From NCBI GenBank assembly GCA_020628855.1, contig JAHDEL010000004.1, positions 100,715 to 141,103 on the forward strand: a stretch of 40,389 bases of DNA, in the 5' to 3' direction. Below are positions 25,838-34,845 of the stretch, piece by piece; position 1 is the stretch's first letter, and each line of letters begins with the position of its first letter. The notes below the pieces were generated by a model. It was not told the origin of the DNA and searched no databases. It saw only the letters and a program-made list of their open reading frames with translations. The translations under genes were made by a program, and so were the position numbers. The DNA is from Saprospiraceae bacterium. GTDB lineage: Bacteria; Bacteroidota; Bacteroidia; Chitinophagales; Saprospiraceae.

Positions 25838-25853
25838 TTATTACACGTAATAA
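25838..25853. promoter_or_regulatory. Inverted repeat just upstream of the alpha/beta hydrolase gene
   Basis: TTATTACACGTAATAA is a perfect 7-base inverted repeat with a 2-base centre, ending 6 bases before the ATG at 25860. Further GTAA/TTAC half-site-like strings flank it on both sides. The position and symmetry suggest an operator for a dimeric regulator. The regulator is not identifiable and AT-rich sequence makes chance palindromes fairly common. Confidence 0.35.
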
Positions 25854-25859
25854 TCAGTA

Positions 25860-26567
25860 ATGAAACAAATACTACTCTTCCTTGGAATCACATCATTTTT
25901 GCTGCCTGCTTGCATCAGTCAAAATCTATATCTACTGCCTGGAACTGGCTCAGATGCACGAGTTTTCGACAAGCTTGAGCTTCCCAAAAAGTATACTGTG
26001 CATCACTTGGCTTACTCAACACCTTCGCCATCAATGAATCTTCAAAAATATGCACAACACCTAGCAGTCCAATTGGATACTACACAGCCAATCAACCTTA
26101 TTGGTGTATCTCTTGGAGGCATGCTTGCTGTTGAGATTGCAAAGCAGATTGAAGTAGAAAATATTATAATTATCGCTAGTGCAAAATCCTTTGAAGAACT
26201 CCCTTGGCAATATAGAATTCAGAGAAAATTGAAGATACATAAGTTGTTATCTGGTAAATTCTATAAACATTCCGCCAAATTACTTCAACCTCTATTCGAA
26301 CCAGACAGAGATTACGATCGGAGTCTCTTTAAGGCCATGATCTCTTCTAAAGACCCTGAATTCTTAAAGCAAGCAATACGGATGATGATAGAATGGGAGT
26401 CAGATATTCCTCTTCCTGAACTAGTGCATATTCACGGAACCAAAGACAATACACTACCAATAAAACACATACAGGCAGATCATAGTATTGAAGGAGGATC
26501 GCATATGATGGTGTATTCTCGTTCGGAAGAAATAAATAAGATTCTTGCTCTGGAGCTTAATAACTAA
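25860..26567 (+). CDS. Alpha/beta hydrolase, probable lipoprotein
   Basis: The 235-residue protein has an alpha/beta-hydrolase core with nucleophile S84 in GVSLGG (82-87), acid D197 in HGTKDNTLP and base H215 in GGSHMM, so the catalytic triad looks complete. The oxyanion region is LLPGTGSDARVF (25-36). The N-terminus is a signal sequence with a lipobox-like LLPAC at 14-18, which suggests lipid anchoring at Cys18 in the envelope. The substrate is unknown; the lid region (about 115-180) is helical. An inverted repeat lies directly upstream. Confidence 0.8.
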   Translation: MKQILLFLGITSFLLPACISQNLYLLPGTGSDARVFDKLELPKKYTVHHLAYSTPSPSMNLQKYAQHLAVQLDTTQPINLIGVSLGGMLAVEIAKQIEVENIIIIASAKSFEELPWQYRIQRKLKIHKLLSGKFYKHSAKLLQPLFEPDRDYDRSLFKAMISSKDPEFLKQAIRMMIEWESDIPLPELVHIHGTKDNTLPIKHIQADHSIEGGSHMMVYSRSEEINKILALELNN

Positions 26568-26596
26568 AAAAGCCAGCAGAAAGTCTTCTGCCAGCT
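26566..26596 (-). terminator. Rho-independent terminator of the DUF2807 gene
   Basis: On the minus strand AGC-TG-GCAGAA, a GACT loop and TTCTGC-TG-GCT form a hairpin with one internal 2-base mismatch, followed by a run of six T. It lies 24 bases beyond the DUF2807 stop. The T run overlaps the hydrolase stop codon on the other strand. Confidence 0.75.
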
Positions 26597-26620
26597 CATT
26601 AAGGGTGTTCTTTTCTGAGT

Positions 26621-27277
26621 TTAATTTCTATCGACAATATTTCCTACGCCATCGTCATCTATATCTACTTCTGCGTTTCCTTTATAGTAAATGCTGCCAA
26701 CGCCATCCAGGCTACCTTCGATGAGGTCACTTGCAGTAATCTCAGCAGACCCAACGCCATCTTGTTTGATATGGATATATTCAGTTTCAAAGGCGAATGC
26801 ATTCAGTTGACCTACACCATTATGATCGTAATAAAATTCTTTTGCTTCACCTGACATCTTGATATTACCAACACCATCATGCCATACTTCTAGAATTTCC
26901 ATAGGATCTAAGTCATCAATATCTAATGACCCAACACCATCTTTACGGACATAGTCAATTGATTCAACATAGACTGTGATCTCAATATCAACATTGGTAT
27001 AATTGCCATCTTCAAGATCAATCTTTAATACGCCATCATTTACTTCAGTGATAACTCTACTCATAATGTTATCATTAGCACTAACGACGATTTCTCCTTC
27101 ATCACCTGGAAGTAACTCTACATCGCAGACACCATCAATATTTATACTTGAAAATGCGTCTACTGTACGTTCTTCTTCAATGATGTTCTTTGAGCCATCA
27201 ATGCTCACAGTCATATAGCAAGAAGTGAATGAAGAAATAATTAAAAGGGCTAGAAAGTTTTTTGCAATTGTTTTCAT
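26621..27277 (-). CDS. DUF2807 (head-GIN-like) lipoprotein with DGVG repeats
   Basis: The 218-residue protein starts with a lipoprotein signal (FTSC at about 17-20). The rest fits the DUF2807 / GIN-type right-handed beta-helix common in Bacteroidota: INIDGVCDVELLPGDEGEIVVSA-like first strand, then regular short turns. From about 112 onward six turns carry D/N-G-V-G (DGVGSLDID, DGVGNIKMS, NGVGQLNAF, DGVGSAEIT, DGVGSIYYK, DGVGNIVD), where this family more often shows SGSGD-type turns. The rungs are about 20 residues apart. No enzyme motif is seen; cell-surface contact or sensing are possibilities. It is followed by a good terminator. Confidence 0.75.
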   Translation of the reverse strand: MKTIAKNFLALLIISSFTSCYMTVSIDGSKNIIEEERTVDAFSSINIDGVCDVELLPGDEGEIVVSANDNIMSRVITEVNDGVLKIDLEDGNYTNVDIEITVYVESIDYVRKDGVGSLDIDDLDPMEILEVWHDGVGNIKMSGEAKEFYYDHNGVGQLNAFAFETEYIHIKQDGVGSAEITASDLIEGSLDGVGSIYYKGNAEVDIDDDGVGNIVDRN

Positions 27278-27342
27278 GATTATAAATTCTTGTTTGACTT
27301 AATGACACAAGAATTTATTCAGGGTTGCATGAGTCGAAAATT

Positions 27343-27834
27343 TTATTGCACAAATTTATCTGCACATGATGAAGAAGCAAAAGCATCTGGCTTTGCTTTG
27401 AATTCGAATCCCATAGATAAAATATACCCCATGGCTTCCTTTAAAGCTACGTTAGACTCGAAGTTAGGATCTGTATTTATATCAGCGTGTACTTCTAACT
27501 CTACTCCAAAATCATCCAACGTGCCACAAAGTTTATATGCTACTTCTATAGATCTACTTACTTCCATTATCATGCGCTCTTTGAGAGACATATAATTCAC
27601 TTGCTTCTCTTTACTGACATACATGAATCCACCTTTCTTTTCCCTGATAAAGCAAATGACTGAAGCAAAACAAACCTCATGGCCTCTTACCTGGCTATCT
27701 GTGCCAATGCAAACTTTTAATTTATGCCCTTGGGCAATTTCAGAGACTATTGTTGATCGTACTACAGATATAATATCCTGAGGTAAAGAATCACCTTTTA
27801 ATGTCTTCCAATTAAATACTGTTGCTGTCTCCAT
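27343..27834 (-). CDS. YkuK-type (DUF458) RNase H-fold protein
   Basis: A 163-residue soluble protein matching the YkuK/DUF458 family, which has an RNase H-like fold. Visible features are KVCIGTDSQVRG (about 40-51, the first strand with its acidic residue), SLKERMIMEVSRSIEVAYKL (helix with Glu) and LEVHADINTDPNFESN (about 113-128, second acidic strand), then MGYILSMGFEFKAKPDAFASSSCAD at the end. The acidic pattern is compatible with metal binding, but no activity is proven for the family. It is divergent from the yyaL-like gene. The length is typical. Confidence 0.75.
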   Translation of the reverse strand: METATVFNWKTLKGDSLPQDIISVVRSTIVSEIAQGHKLKVCIGTDSQVRGHEVCFASVICFIREKKGGFMYVSKEKQVNYMSLKERMIMEVSRSIEVAYKLCGTLDDFGVELEVHADINTDPNFESNVALKEAMGYILSMGFEFKAKPDAFASSSCADKFVQ

Positions 27835-27937
27835 AGCTTTAAATTACACTATATTATTGACTATCAAGTTCTTTTATATTTAAATATTATGTTATCAATC
27901 TCCACCTGAGTTCTCTACAATCAAATTCTGATTCTAT

Positions 27938-27945
27938 TACCTTTG
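27938..27945 (+). promoter_or_regulatory. TAnnTTTG promoter box directly before the yyaL-like gene
   Basis: TACCTTTG is a perfect -7 box. Four bases (CAGC) separate it from the ATG at 27950, so transcription would start at or next to the start codon. No TTG is present at the -33 position. Confidence 0.45.
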
Positions 27946-27949
27946 CAGC

Positions 27950-30061
27950 ATGAAATCTTTGATTACTTTTTTAGTATTACTACCCTTTAGTCTATTTCTA
28001 AAACAATGCTCAACTCCATCAATGGTAACAAGCGAACAACATAAGTATACAAATGCTCTCATTAATGAGACAAGTCCTTATCTTTTACAGCATGCACACA
28101 ACCCTGTTGACTGGTACCCTTGGGGTGAAGAAGCATTGAAAAAAGCTGAAGAAGAGGATAAATTACTTTTGATAAGCATTGGTTATGCAGCTTGTCATTG
28201 GTGTCATGTAATGGAGCATGAATCTTTCGAAGATGAAGAGGTTGCTCAGATGATGAATGATAATTTTATCAACATCAAAGTGGACAGAGAAGAAAGGCCA
28301 GATATAGATGATATTTATATGACTGCTTGTCATTTGACAACAGGGAGAGGAGGTTGGCCGCTGAATGCCATTGCATTACCTGATGGCAGACCTTTCTTTG
28401 CTGGCACCTATTTTCCCAGAAAAGAATGGATGGGAGTCATGAAGCAAATCTTAACTCTAAAGTCCAACAATTACGGAGAGCTAGTCAAAAATGCAGAAGT
28501 AATCTCTCAAGGAATTCAAGATAGCGACCAACTAGAAGTCATAACGAGTCCTGTTGAATATGCAGATGAAGACCTAAAGAAAATTCGAAAAAGATTTATT
28601 AATAGAATAGATTTCAAAGAAGGTGGCAGATATGGTGCACCAAAATTTCCTATGCCAAACAACTTTGAATTTTTACTCAAATATGCACAGAAGTTTGATG
28701 ATGAAGAATGTCAGAAGGCTGTTGACCTAACATTGTCTAAGATGGCTGAAGGAGGAATCTATGATCAACTTGGTGGAGGGTTTGCACGATACAGCGTGGA
28801 TGCTTACTGGCACGCTCCTCATTTCGAAAAAATGCTCTACGATAATGGTCAATTGGTTAGTTTATATAGTGAAGCTTACAAAGTCAATAAGGATCCTAGA
28901 TATGCTGAAGTTATCGAAGAAACCATTGAATTCATTCAACGAGAGCTAATGTCAGAAGAATTTGGTTTTTACTCTAGCCTTGATGCAGATAGCGAAGGAG
29001 AAGAAGGTAAATTTTATGTCTTCCAAAAATCTGAAATTGATAGTATCATCGGTGATGCTTTAGACAGCAAATACTTTTGTGAATACTATAATGTCACTCC
29101 AGCAGGAAATTGGGAACATACCAATATCCTTAGAATACGAAAATCTGCTTCCGAGGTAGCTGAAAAACTTGGCATAGAGGAAAAGCAGCTCAGAGAAAGT
29201 CTTGATAGGTCGAAACAGGCGCTTTTTGATTATAGGAGTACACGGATTAGACCAGGACTCGACGACAAAATATTGACATCTTGGAATGCACTTATGTTGA
29301 TTGGACTTGTTGATGCTTATGAAGCATTAGGAAAGGAGGAATACCTCAAATTAGCACTAAATAATGCAAACTTTCTCTCTAATTCTATGATGAAATCAGA
29401 TGGAAGATTGGATAGAAATTACAAAAATGGAAGTTCAACAATTAATGGATTTCTTTCTGATTATGCTTTGCTCATCTATGCATTTCATCACCTATATGAA
29501 GCAACCTTCGATGAGGAATGGTTAACTAAAGCCACAACATTACTTGAGTATACCCTTGAGCACTTTTATGATGATGAACAAAAGATGTTTAACTATACAT
29601 CCGATCTTGACCCTGCACTTGTGGCTAGAAAAAAGGAAAATAACGATAATGTGATTCCTGGATCTAATAGTATGATGTCAAGAAACCTCTTCAGGCTTGG
29701 CACTTTATACTACAATACTGATTGGTTGGAGAAAGGTAATCAGATGTTGAAGAATATTCATGAGGATATTACATCGTCTAGCACTCCTGATTTCTATTCA
29801 AACTGGATTCAGATGTTTTACAATAAAATAGTACCTCCTTACGAAATTGCAATTGTTGGACCTAATGCAAAAGCTATTAGAGCTGAGATGAGTCAATCTT
29901 ATACTGGAAATGCTTTGTTCTTAGGAGGTACATCTGAGGGAAGTTTACCACTACTGAAGAATAAGATGCAAGAAGGCCAAACTACAATATATGTTTGTCA
30001 GAACAAGGTTTGCAAATTGCCTGTAACTGAAACTGAGAAGGCATTCGAATTAATGAAATAA
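27950..30061 (+). CDS. DUF255 / YyaL-type protein (thioredoxin domain plus glycosidase-like domain), possibly exported
   Basis: The 703-residue protein matches the YyaL/SPATA20 family: the [24 protein letters not shown] signature (39-62), a thioredoxin-like N-domain with CHWC at 82-85 in [14 protein letters not shown], then [10 protein letters not shown] (111-120), and a long (alpha/alpha)6 barrel related to N-acylglucosamine epimerases, with [22 protein letters not shown] and [12 protein letters not shown] blocks. The family's exact reaction is not established. Unusually, the first 20 residues look like a secretion signal with a Cys (LFLKQC), though the lipobox is poor. The nearest upstream gene is divergent. 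It probably has its own promoter. Confidence 0.88.
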   Translation: MKSLITFLVLLPFSLFLKQCSTPSMVTSEQHKYTNALINETSPYLLQHAHNPVDWYPWGEEALKKAEEEDKLLLISIGYAACHWCHVMEHESFEDEEVAQMMNDNFINIKVDREERPDIDDIYMTACHLTTGRGGWPLNAIALPDGRPFFAGTYFPRKEWMGVMKQILTLKSNNYGELVKNAEVISQGIQDSDQLEVITSPVEYADEDLKKIRKRFINRIDFKEGGRYGAPKFPMPNNFEFLLKYAQKFDDEECQKAVDLTLSKMAEGGIYDQLGGGFARYSVDAYWHAPHFEKMLYDNGQLVSLYSEAYKVNKDPRYAEVIEETIEFIQRELMSEEFGFYSSLDADSEGEEGKFYVFQKSEIDSIIGDALDSKYFCEYYNVTPAGNWEHTNILRIRKSASEVAEKLGIEEKQLRESLDRSKQALFDYRSTRIRPGLDDKILTSWNALMLIGLVDAYEALGKEEYLKLALNNANFLSNSMMKSDGRLDRNYKNGSSTINGFLSDYALLIYAFHHLYEATFDEEWLTKATTLLEYTLEHFYDDEQKMFNYTSDLDPALVARKKENNDNVIPGSNSMMSRNLFRLGTLYYNTDWLEKGNQMLKNIHEDITSSSTPDFYSNWIQMFYNKIVPPYEIAIVGPNAKAIRAEMSQSYTGNALFLGGTSEGSLPLLKNKMQEGQTTIYVCQNKVCKLPVTETEKAFELMK

Positions 30062-30095
30062 AGAAAAGGATGCCTTCCTCATTTGGAAAGCATCC
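30061..30095. terminator. Hairpin terminator between the yyaL-like and large T9SS-cargo genes
   Basis: GGATGC-C-TTCC, a TCATTT loop, and GGAA-A-GCATCC form a stem with one mismatch. An A-rich run precedes it on the plus strand, which becomes a T-rich run (TTTTCTTT) on the minus strand. It therefore fits best as the terminator of the minus-strand gene ending at 30113, and may also slow the plus-strand transcript. Confidence 0.7.
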
Positions 30096-30112
30096 CTTCA
30101 AGAGAGCTAACA

Positions 30113-32863
30113 CTATATTTTTACAAATGAGGTGTTCAATACAGATCCATCATTTGCTATTATTTTAATTTGGTATACTCCGACTGGCAATTCAGCAATG
30201 TCTAACTGACTTCTGAGATCGCCTTCCAAAGAAGAAACTCTATTACCGTCCGTTGAGATTACTTCAAGTCGAGTGTAATTCTCTAAATTTTCTCCTTGAA
30301 TCTGAATACTATTGGTTGCAGGATTAGGAGTGACAACGAAACTCTCAGCATCTTTCAAATCTTGCACATTGCTCATGGCAACTGTAGAAGTAAAATGTAG
30401 GTTGTCAATTTCAAGTGTTCTAGGTTGGAAACCATTTCCATCTCCAATGATTGAAAACACAACCAGTACAACATCATCCCAAGCTACTTCACCAAATGTC
30501 TCTGAAGTAAAGTCCGAACTATGCAAAGAATATTGTCTTGTCTCATCGTAAAGTACTACTCTTGCTCGTGGTTGGTCAGCCCAAGAATCTATTGAAGCTT
30601 TCACTAGTGTAACATCCAGATAACCGCTTCCGCTTCCGCTAAATTCTATTGTATTATGATCTGAACAATCTATAGGCTTAAACTTAGGGTCCAACGATCT
30701 AAAGACATTAAAGTAAGTACTGACTGACGCTGATAAAGCGACTGATCTGCTTAATCCATAATCTTCTTGTTCGAGGTCTTGATTTCCGAGATTGACAGCA
30801 AAGGTTACATCTTTGACACCGTCATGATTATCTTCAACTCCCCAAGCACCGTCTGCAATAAATAAAGCATCATCTGCACAATTCATACAACCGATACTTA
30901 GTCCCATATCGTAGAGGGTTCCAACTGGTATAGTAACGACTTGCTCTTTTTGTCCTGTGAGTGGGACAGTATAACTTACTGCCTCTGTTGCACTTGTTTC
31001 CGTACGTCTAATCGAACCAGTCAGATCTAATTCTTGTGTTAAGTCCTTATTAGCTACTTGGAGTTTGAGCTCACCATTTTGATAAGCACCTGACATCACA
31101 AACACTCTAGGTAATGTAGAATTATTGACAGTACCTATCTCAAAATGATCCTTAACATTACTCATTCCGTTGTTCAGCAATTTGATGATTACTTCATAGC
31201 TTATCCCCCAAATTTGGAAGTTGTAATACATATCTTGATATGGATAATCATCTAAGCTCCAATGAGATTCCATATTGAAAGCGCCGTCAGAGACATGCGC
31301 TGAAAAACTTACAGCATACTCAATCTGACCATTATCTCTTAGCAATTCATAGCATAAGACTCTTCCACCTTCAACGAAGAGGAAAGATACGTCTAGCAAA
31401 ACAGCATTCTCAAGTCTATCACAGATATACTTAGCATGCTCATAGACACCGTCAGTAGACTCTATTGCTAATATTGAACCTATTCTCTGCCCTTCCAGAT
31501 AATAATCAGCTGATGCTACGTCCTGAGCATTTGTTATATCTATAAGGTCAGTAGGTGAACTTTCTGCTAAGAAAAAAGTATCATTATCCATCGATATGAA
31601 ATCTCGAATATTGAAAGAAGAACGTTGGATACTATGTTGAAAAGGAACAAGTCCATCTTCAACCATTTGTCCAAACTGCTTTGAGTCTGTTGCTTTTCTA
31701 TAATTTCTCTTAGCGATGAGGTCAGCTAGTCTATTTCCAGACTCCAAGCCACCGTTAAATGCACTTGTAGGAGCGCCGCACTGCGGATCATCTCCATCCA
31801 CTAGTCCATTATTGTTATCGTCTATACCGTTATCACATATCTCCACACATTCATCAAGACTGTAACATTCACTATCACTACAATCTATCAATCCATCACC
31901 ATCGTCATCAATGCCATTATCACAAATCTCGAATAAGCAGTTATTTGAATTATAGCAGTCTGGGTCATCACAATCAATTAAGCCATCACCATCATCATCA
32001 GTTGCATTGCCACAATTTGACTCAAAAGGAGGGTCGGCTAACACACAGTTAAATCCGTCATTAATTGATAAATTTCCAGTTCCATTGAGGACTAAAGTAG
32101 AAGTGAGACTATACACATCAACAGAATAGATTTTTCCTGAAGAATTATTATATGCGAAGAAAGACCCATCATTTGATGACCAAGCTGCTCCAAACCCTCC
32201 AGACTCTGTATTAATAGCACCTGCAATATCGTAGGTAGATACGGATCCATTAGCCGGGTTGAACACTTTTAGTTGTGCACCCCCAGTTACTCCGTAGAAT
32301 AAGCCATTATTCAGATCAAGCGCAAAGTCTGCAACACCTGGATTATTAACGCCAGTTGCTACTGCTGTCAATGTAGGTTGTGTTAGATCTATGGAGTAGA
32401 TGCCTCCACTATTACTTACATACATTACCCCAGATTGAGAAATGGCTCCAACATAAAAGATTCCATTTCCAGGAAGACTAAGACCAGTATCTGTGACAGT
32501 GCCATCTTGGGATAAGATACCTAGTTTATGCTGTCCATTGATTATACAAGGTGCATAGACATGACCATCTACATGGTTAAACTGCGCTCCGTTAATTTGA
32601 GAAGCACCTGAAATAGTTGCTAAAGTTGTATAAGTTCCAAGAGCAGGATCTAAAGAAACCAAATATTGGTTACTGTGAACTTGGTAAAATTCTGTGATGC
32701 AGTCCCAACATGCTGTCGCACCACTGCAATCAGGGTCAAAACAGTCTATTAGTCCGTCTCCATCATCATCTATCCTGTTGTCACAAATCTCTTGTCCATA
32801 GCTCGAGAAAGAAAGACAGATTAGACAGATAATGCTCAATAAGTTGGCGTAAAAATTTTTCAT
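30113..32863 (-). CDS. Large secreted protein with Asp-rich MopE-type repeats and T9SS sorting domain
   Basis: About 916 residues from the ATG at 32863 (an ATG at 32887 would add eight residues). A signal peptide ends at FSSYGQ. One copy of the Cys/Asp repeat E-I-C-D-N-x-I-D-D-D-G-D-G-L-I-D-C follows at once, then a propeller-like region (about 55-275), then three more repeats (about 285-365), whose DDDGDGLID cores look like calcium-binding thrombospondin-type-3/MopE repeats. A large region of unknown fold follows, beginning around AKRNYRKATDSKQFGQ. The last 75 residues are a T9SS sorting domain (VTPNPATNSIQIQG, then LEVISTDGNRV, VGVYQIKI, SFVKI). The protein is probably exported to the surface. 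A hairpin terminator follows. Confidence 0.8.
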   Translation of the reverse strand: MKNFYANLLSIICLICLSFSSYGQEICDNRIDDDGDGLIDCFDPDCSGATACWDCITEFYQVHSNQYLVSLDPALGTYTTLATISGASQINGAQFNHVDGHVYAPCIINGQHKLGILSQDGTVTDTGLSLPGNGIFYVGAISQSGVMYVSNSGGIYSIDLTQPTLTAVATGVNNPGVADFALDLNNGLFYGVTGGAQLKVFNPANGSVSTYDIAGAINTESGGFGAAWSSNDGSFFAYNNSSGKIYSVDVYSLTSTLVLNGTGNLSINDGFNCVLADPPFESNCGNATDDDGDGLIDCDDPDCYNSNNCLFEICDNGIDDDGDGLIDCSDSECYSLDECVEICDNGIDDNNNGLVDGDDPQCGAPTSAFNGGLESGNRLADLIAKRNYRKATDSKQFGQMVEDGLVPFQHSIQRSSFNIRDFISMDNDTFFLAESSPTDLIDITNAQDVASADYYLEGQRIGSILAIESTDGVYEHAKYICDRLENAVLLDVSFLFVEGGRVLCYELLRDNGQIEYAVSFSAHVSDGAFNMESHWSLDDYPYQDMYYNFQIWGISYEVIIKLLNNGMSNVKDHFEIGTVNNSTLPRVFVMSGAYQNGELKLQVANKDLTQELDLTGSIRRTETSATEAVSYTVPLTGQKEQVVTIPVGTLYDMGLSIGCMNCADDALFIADGAWGVEDNHDGVKDVTFAVNLGNQDLEQEDYGLSRSVALSASVSTYFNVFRSLDPKFKPIDCSDHNTIEFSGSGSGYLDVTLVKASIDSWADQPRARVVLYDETRQYSLHSSDFTSETFGEVAWDDVVLVVFSIIGDGNGFQPRTLEIDNLHFTSTVAMSNVQDLKDAESFVVTPNPATNSIQIQGENLENYTRLEVISTDGNRVSSLEGDLRSQLDIAELPVGVYQIKIIANDGSVLNTSFVKI

Positions 32864-32888
32864 TGTTATTCTATTTAAGGGTGTCATT

Positions 32889-33323
32889 TTAAGCTCTGTT
32901 TATAGTATAAAAGTGTTGTTTAAGCGGATTCTTACTCTCAGTCTCTACCTCAAGGTTGATGATGATTGGCTTATTCTTTTCTAAATGGTAGCCCAGATGA
33001 TACTGCACTGTATGATGTGAAGAATAAGACCAACCAGCATTCTTGGAAGTTGTTAGGAAGTGTTCGTTCTCTTCTAGAGAAAATGTGAGTATGAATGGCC
33101 CGTCTTTTTGTAATTCTTTAGGTAGTATTGATACTACTATTGTATTTATCTTATTCTGACAAGATCTTTCTAGATTAATGTCTACAACTGATTTTGCAAG
33201 TTTTCCTTGGGATGTATAAATCTCAGCTTCATCAGAAACTTTCGGTATAAATGCAATAGCTTGTTGCTCATCCAAGCCTTGTGTTGCCGAAAAGATAAAT
33301 AGTGTCATGAGTAGTGTTAGCAT
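32889..33323 (-). CDS. Small secreted hypothetical protein
   Basis: A 144-residue protein with a short signal peptide (MLTLLMTLFIFSATQG). The mature part is predicted beta-rich with several alternating hydrophobic strands (INTIVVSILP, PFILTFSLEE, PIIINLEVE). No known domain or catalytic motif is visible. It lies directly upstream of the large T9SS cargo gene: its stop is 25 bases before that gene's preferred ATG, so the two are probably one transcript. Function unknown. Confidence 0.6.
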   Translation of the reverse strand: MLTLLMTLFIFSATQGLDEQQAIAFIPKVSDEAEIYTSQGKLAKSVVDINLERSCQNKINTIVVSILPKELQKDGPFILTFSLEENEHFLTTSKNAGWSYSSHHTVQYHLGYHLEKNKPIIINLEVETESKNPLKQHFYTINRA

Positions 33324-33436
33324 GGTGTGTTCCTTTCAATCATTAATTATGATACAAGGATACATGCTGTATGGAGGGTACTAAGGACTTATTGGACGAC
33401 TGGTAACCGAGGTTCTGTTTTTGGTAAGAATCCTAC

Positions 33437-34840
33437 TTATTTTGGTTTTGGGTAATTTTCTTGTAAAAAGTTGATGGCTGCTTCTTCTGAATTTGCAATG
33501 ATACCGTCAAGAATAGCATCTTTAATTGAATTCTTCATTATCCCAACTTGTCTACCTGGTACTATATCAAATAATTCCATGATTTGTGTACCAGACAAAG
33601 GAGGTTGCCAATTTCTGATTTTGTCCTTTTCCTCGACTTCGACCAATTTCGACGCCACAAGGTCATAGTTATTTAAGTAGTGCTGGACTTTTTTCGGATT
33701 CTTGGATGTGATGTCAGCACGACAAAGTATCATGAGATCATCAATATCCTCTCCAGCATCAAAAAGTAATCTTCTGATGGCAGAATCAGTAATGTTTTCA
33801 TTCGTAAGACTGATTGGCCTCAAATGTAACCTGACTAGTTTTTGGACATAGCGCAATGTAGAATCCAAGGGAAGCTTCAATTTCTTGAAAATCTTTTTTG
33901 TGTGATGAACACCAACTACCTCATGTCCATGAAAAGTCCATCCATGAGTCTCAGAAAACTTCTTTGTTGCTGGTTTGGCAATATCATGCAAGAGAGCTGC
34001 CCATCTCAACCAAAGGTCTTGAGTATGTTCTGAAATATTATCAAGGACTTCTAGAGTATGATGAAAATTATCTTTATGTCCTACTCCATATTTAGTCTCC
34101 ACTCCTTTTAACTTACATAATTCTGGTAAAATAATGTCCAACAAACCTGCATCATCCAACATATAGAAACCTACAGAAGGCTTTGGAGATAGGACTATTT
34201 TATTCAGTTCATCCGTAATCCGCTCTTGAGAAATGATAGATATTCTTTCTTTCGTTTTACAGAGTCCTTCCCAAGTCGTTGCCTCAATTGAAAATCCAAG
34301 TTGAGAGGCAAATCGAATTGCTCGCATCATACGAAGCGGATCATCACTGAATGTTATTTCAGGATCTAGAGGTGTTCTTATGAGCTGAGCATGCAAATCA
34401 TCGATGCCGGAAAAAGTATCAATTACTTGTTTTTCTCCATGTTCTTCTAGAGAATAGGCTAAGGTATTTATTGTAAAGTCTCTTCGTTCTTGATCATCGA
34501 GAAAGGTACCGTCTTCTACAATTGGCTTTCTACTATTTCGGCGATAAGATTCTTTTCTTGCTCCAACAAATTCGATCTCAAAATCATTGACGACCACCTG
34601 AGCTGTTCCAAAATTCGGAAAGAGGTTGACTTTGCCTGCATGTGGATGAGCAGAAGCAAATAATTTAGCATAGTTTAGCCCATCTCCAACACAGACTACA
34701 TCAATATCCTTTGATGGCCTACCAAGTATTCTATCTCTTACATATCCACCTACTAGATAGGCCTCAATGCCCTCAGCACTTGCTACTTGTGTCAGGACTT
34801 CAATGATATCCGCATCCTTTTGAGAAACTTGAAAATTCAT
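33437..34840 (-). CDS. cca: CCA tRNA nucleotidyltransferase with HD domain
   Basis: The enzyme adds or repairs the 3'-CCA end of tRNAs. The 467-residue protein has the class II nucleotidyltransferase core: YLVGGYVRDRILG (28-40) and the metal-binding DID at 45-47 (RPSKDIDVV), the RRDFTINTLAYS block (119-130), and the DDPLRMMRAIRFASQLGF helix (166-183). A C-terminal HD domain is present with LLHDIAKPAT (HD at 285-286). The gene starts 5 bases after dusB and is probably co-transcribed with it. A poly(A) polymerase is the alternative, but Bacteroidota usually have this HD-containing CCA-adding form. Confidence 0.92.
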   Translation of the reverse strand: MNFQVSQKDADIIEVLTQVASAEGIEAYLVGGYVRDRILGRPSKDIDVVCVGDGLNYAKLFASAHPHAGKVNLFPNFGTAQVVVNDFEIEFVGARKESYRRNSRKPIVEDGTFLDDQERRDFTINTLAYSLEEHGEKQVIDTFSGIDDLHAQLIRTPLDPEITFSDDPLRMMRAIRFASQLGFSIEATTWEGLCKTKERISIISQERITDELNKIVLSPKPSVGFYMLDDAGLLDIILPELCKLKGVETKYGVGHKDNFHHTLEVLDNISEHTQDLWLRWAALLHDIAKPATKKFSETHGWTFHGHEVVGVHHTKKIFKKLKLPLDSTLRYVQKLVRLHLRPISLTNENITDSAIRRLLFDAGEDIDDLMILCRADITSKNPKKVQHYLNNYDLVASKLVEVEEKDKIRNWQPPLSGTQIMELFDIVPGRQVGIMKNSIKDAILDGIIANSEEAAINFLQENYPKPK

Positions 34841-34845
34841 GATTT

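Noticed and set aside
27290-27595. Plus-strand open frame of about 100 codons across the gap and YkuK gene
   Set aside because: It is antisense to the well-supported YkuK-type gene and has no recognisable protein features.
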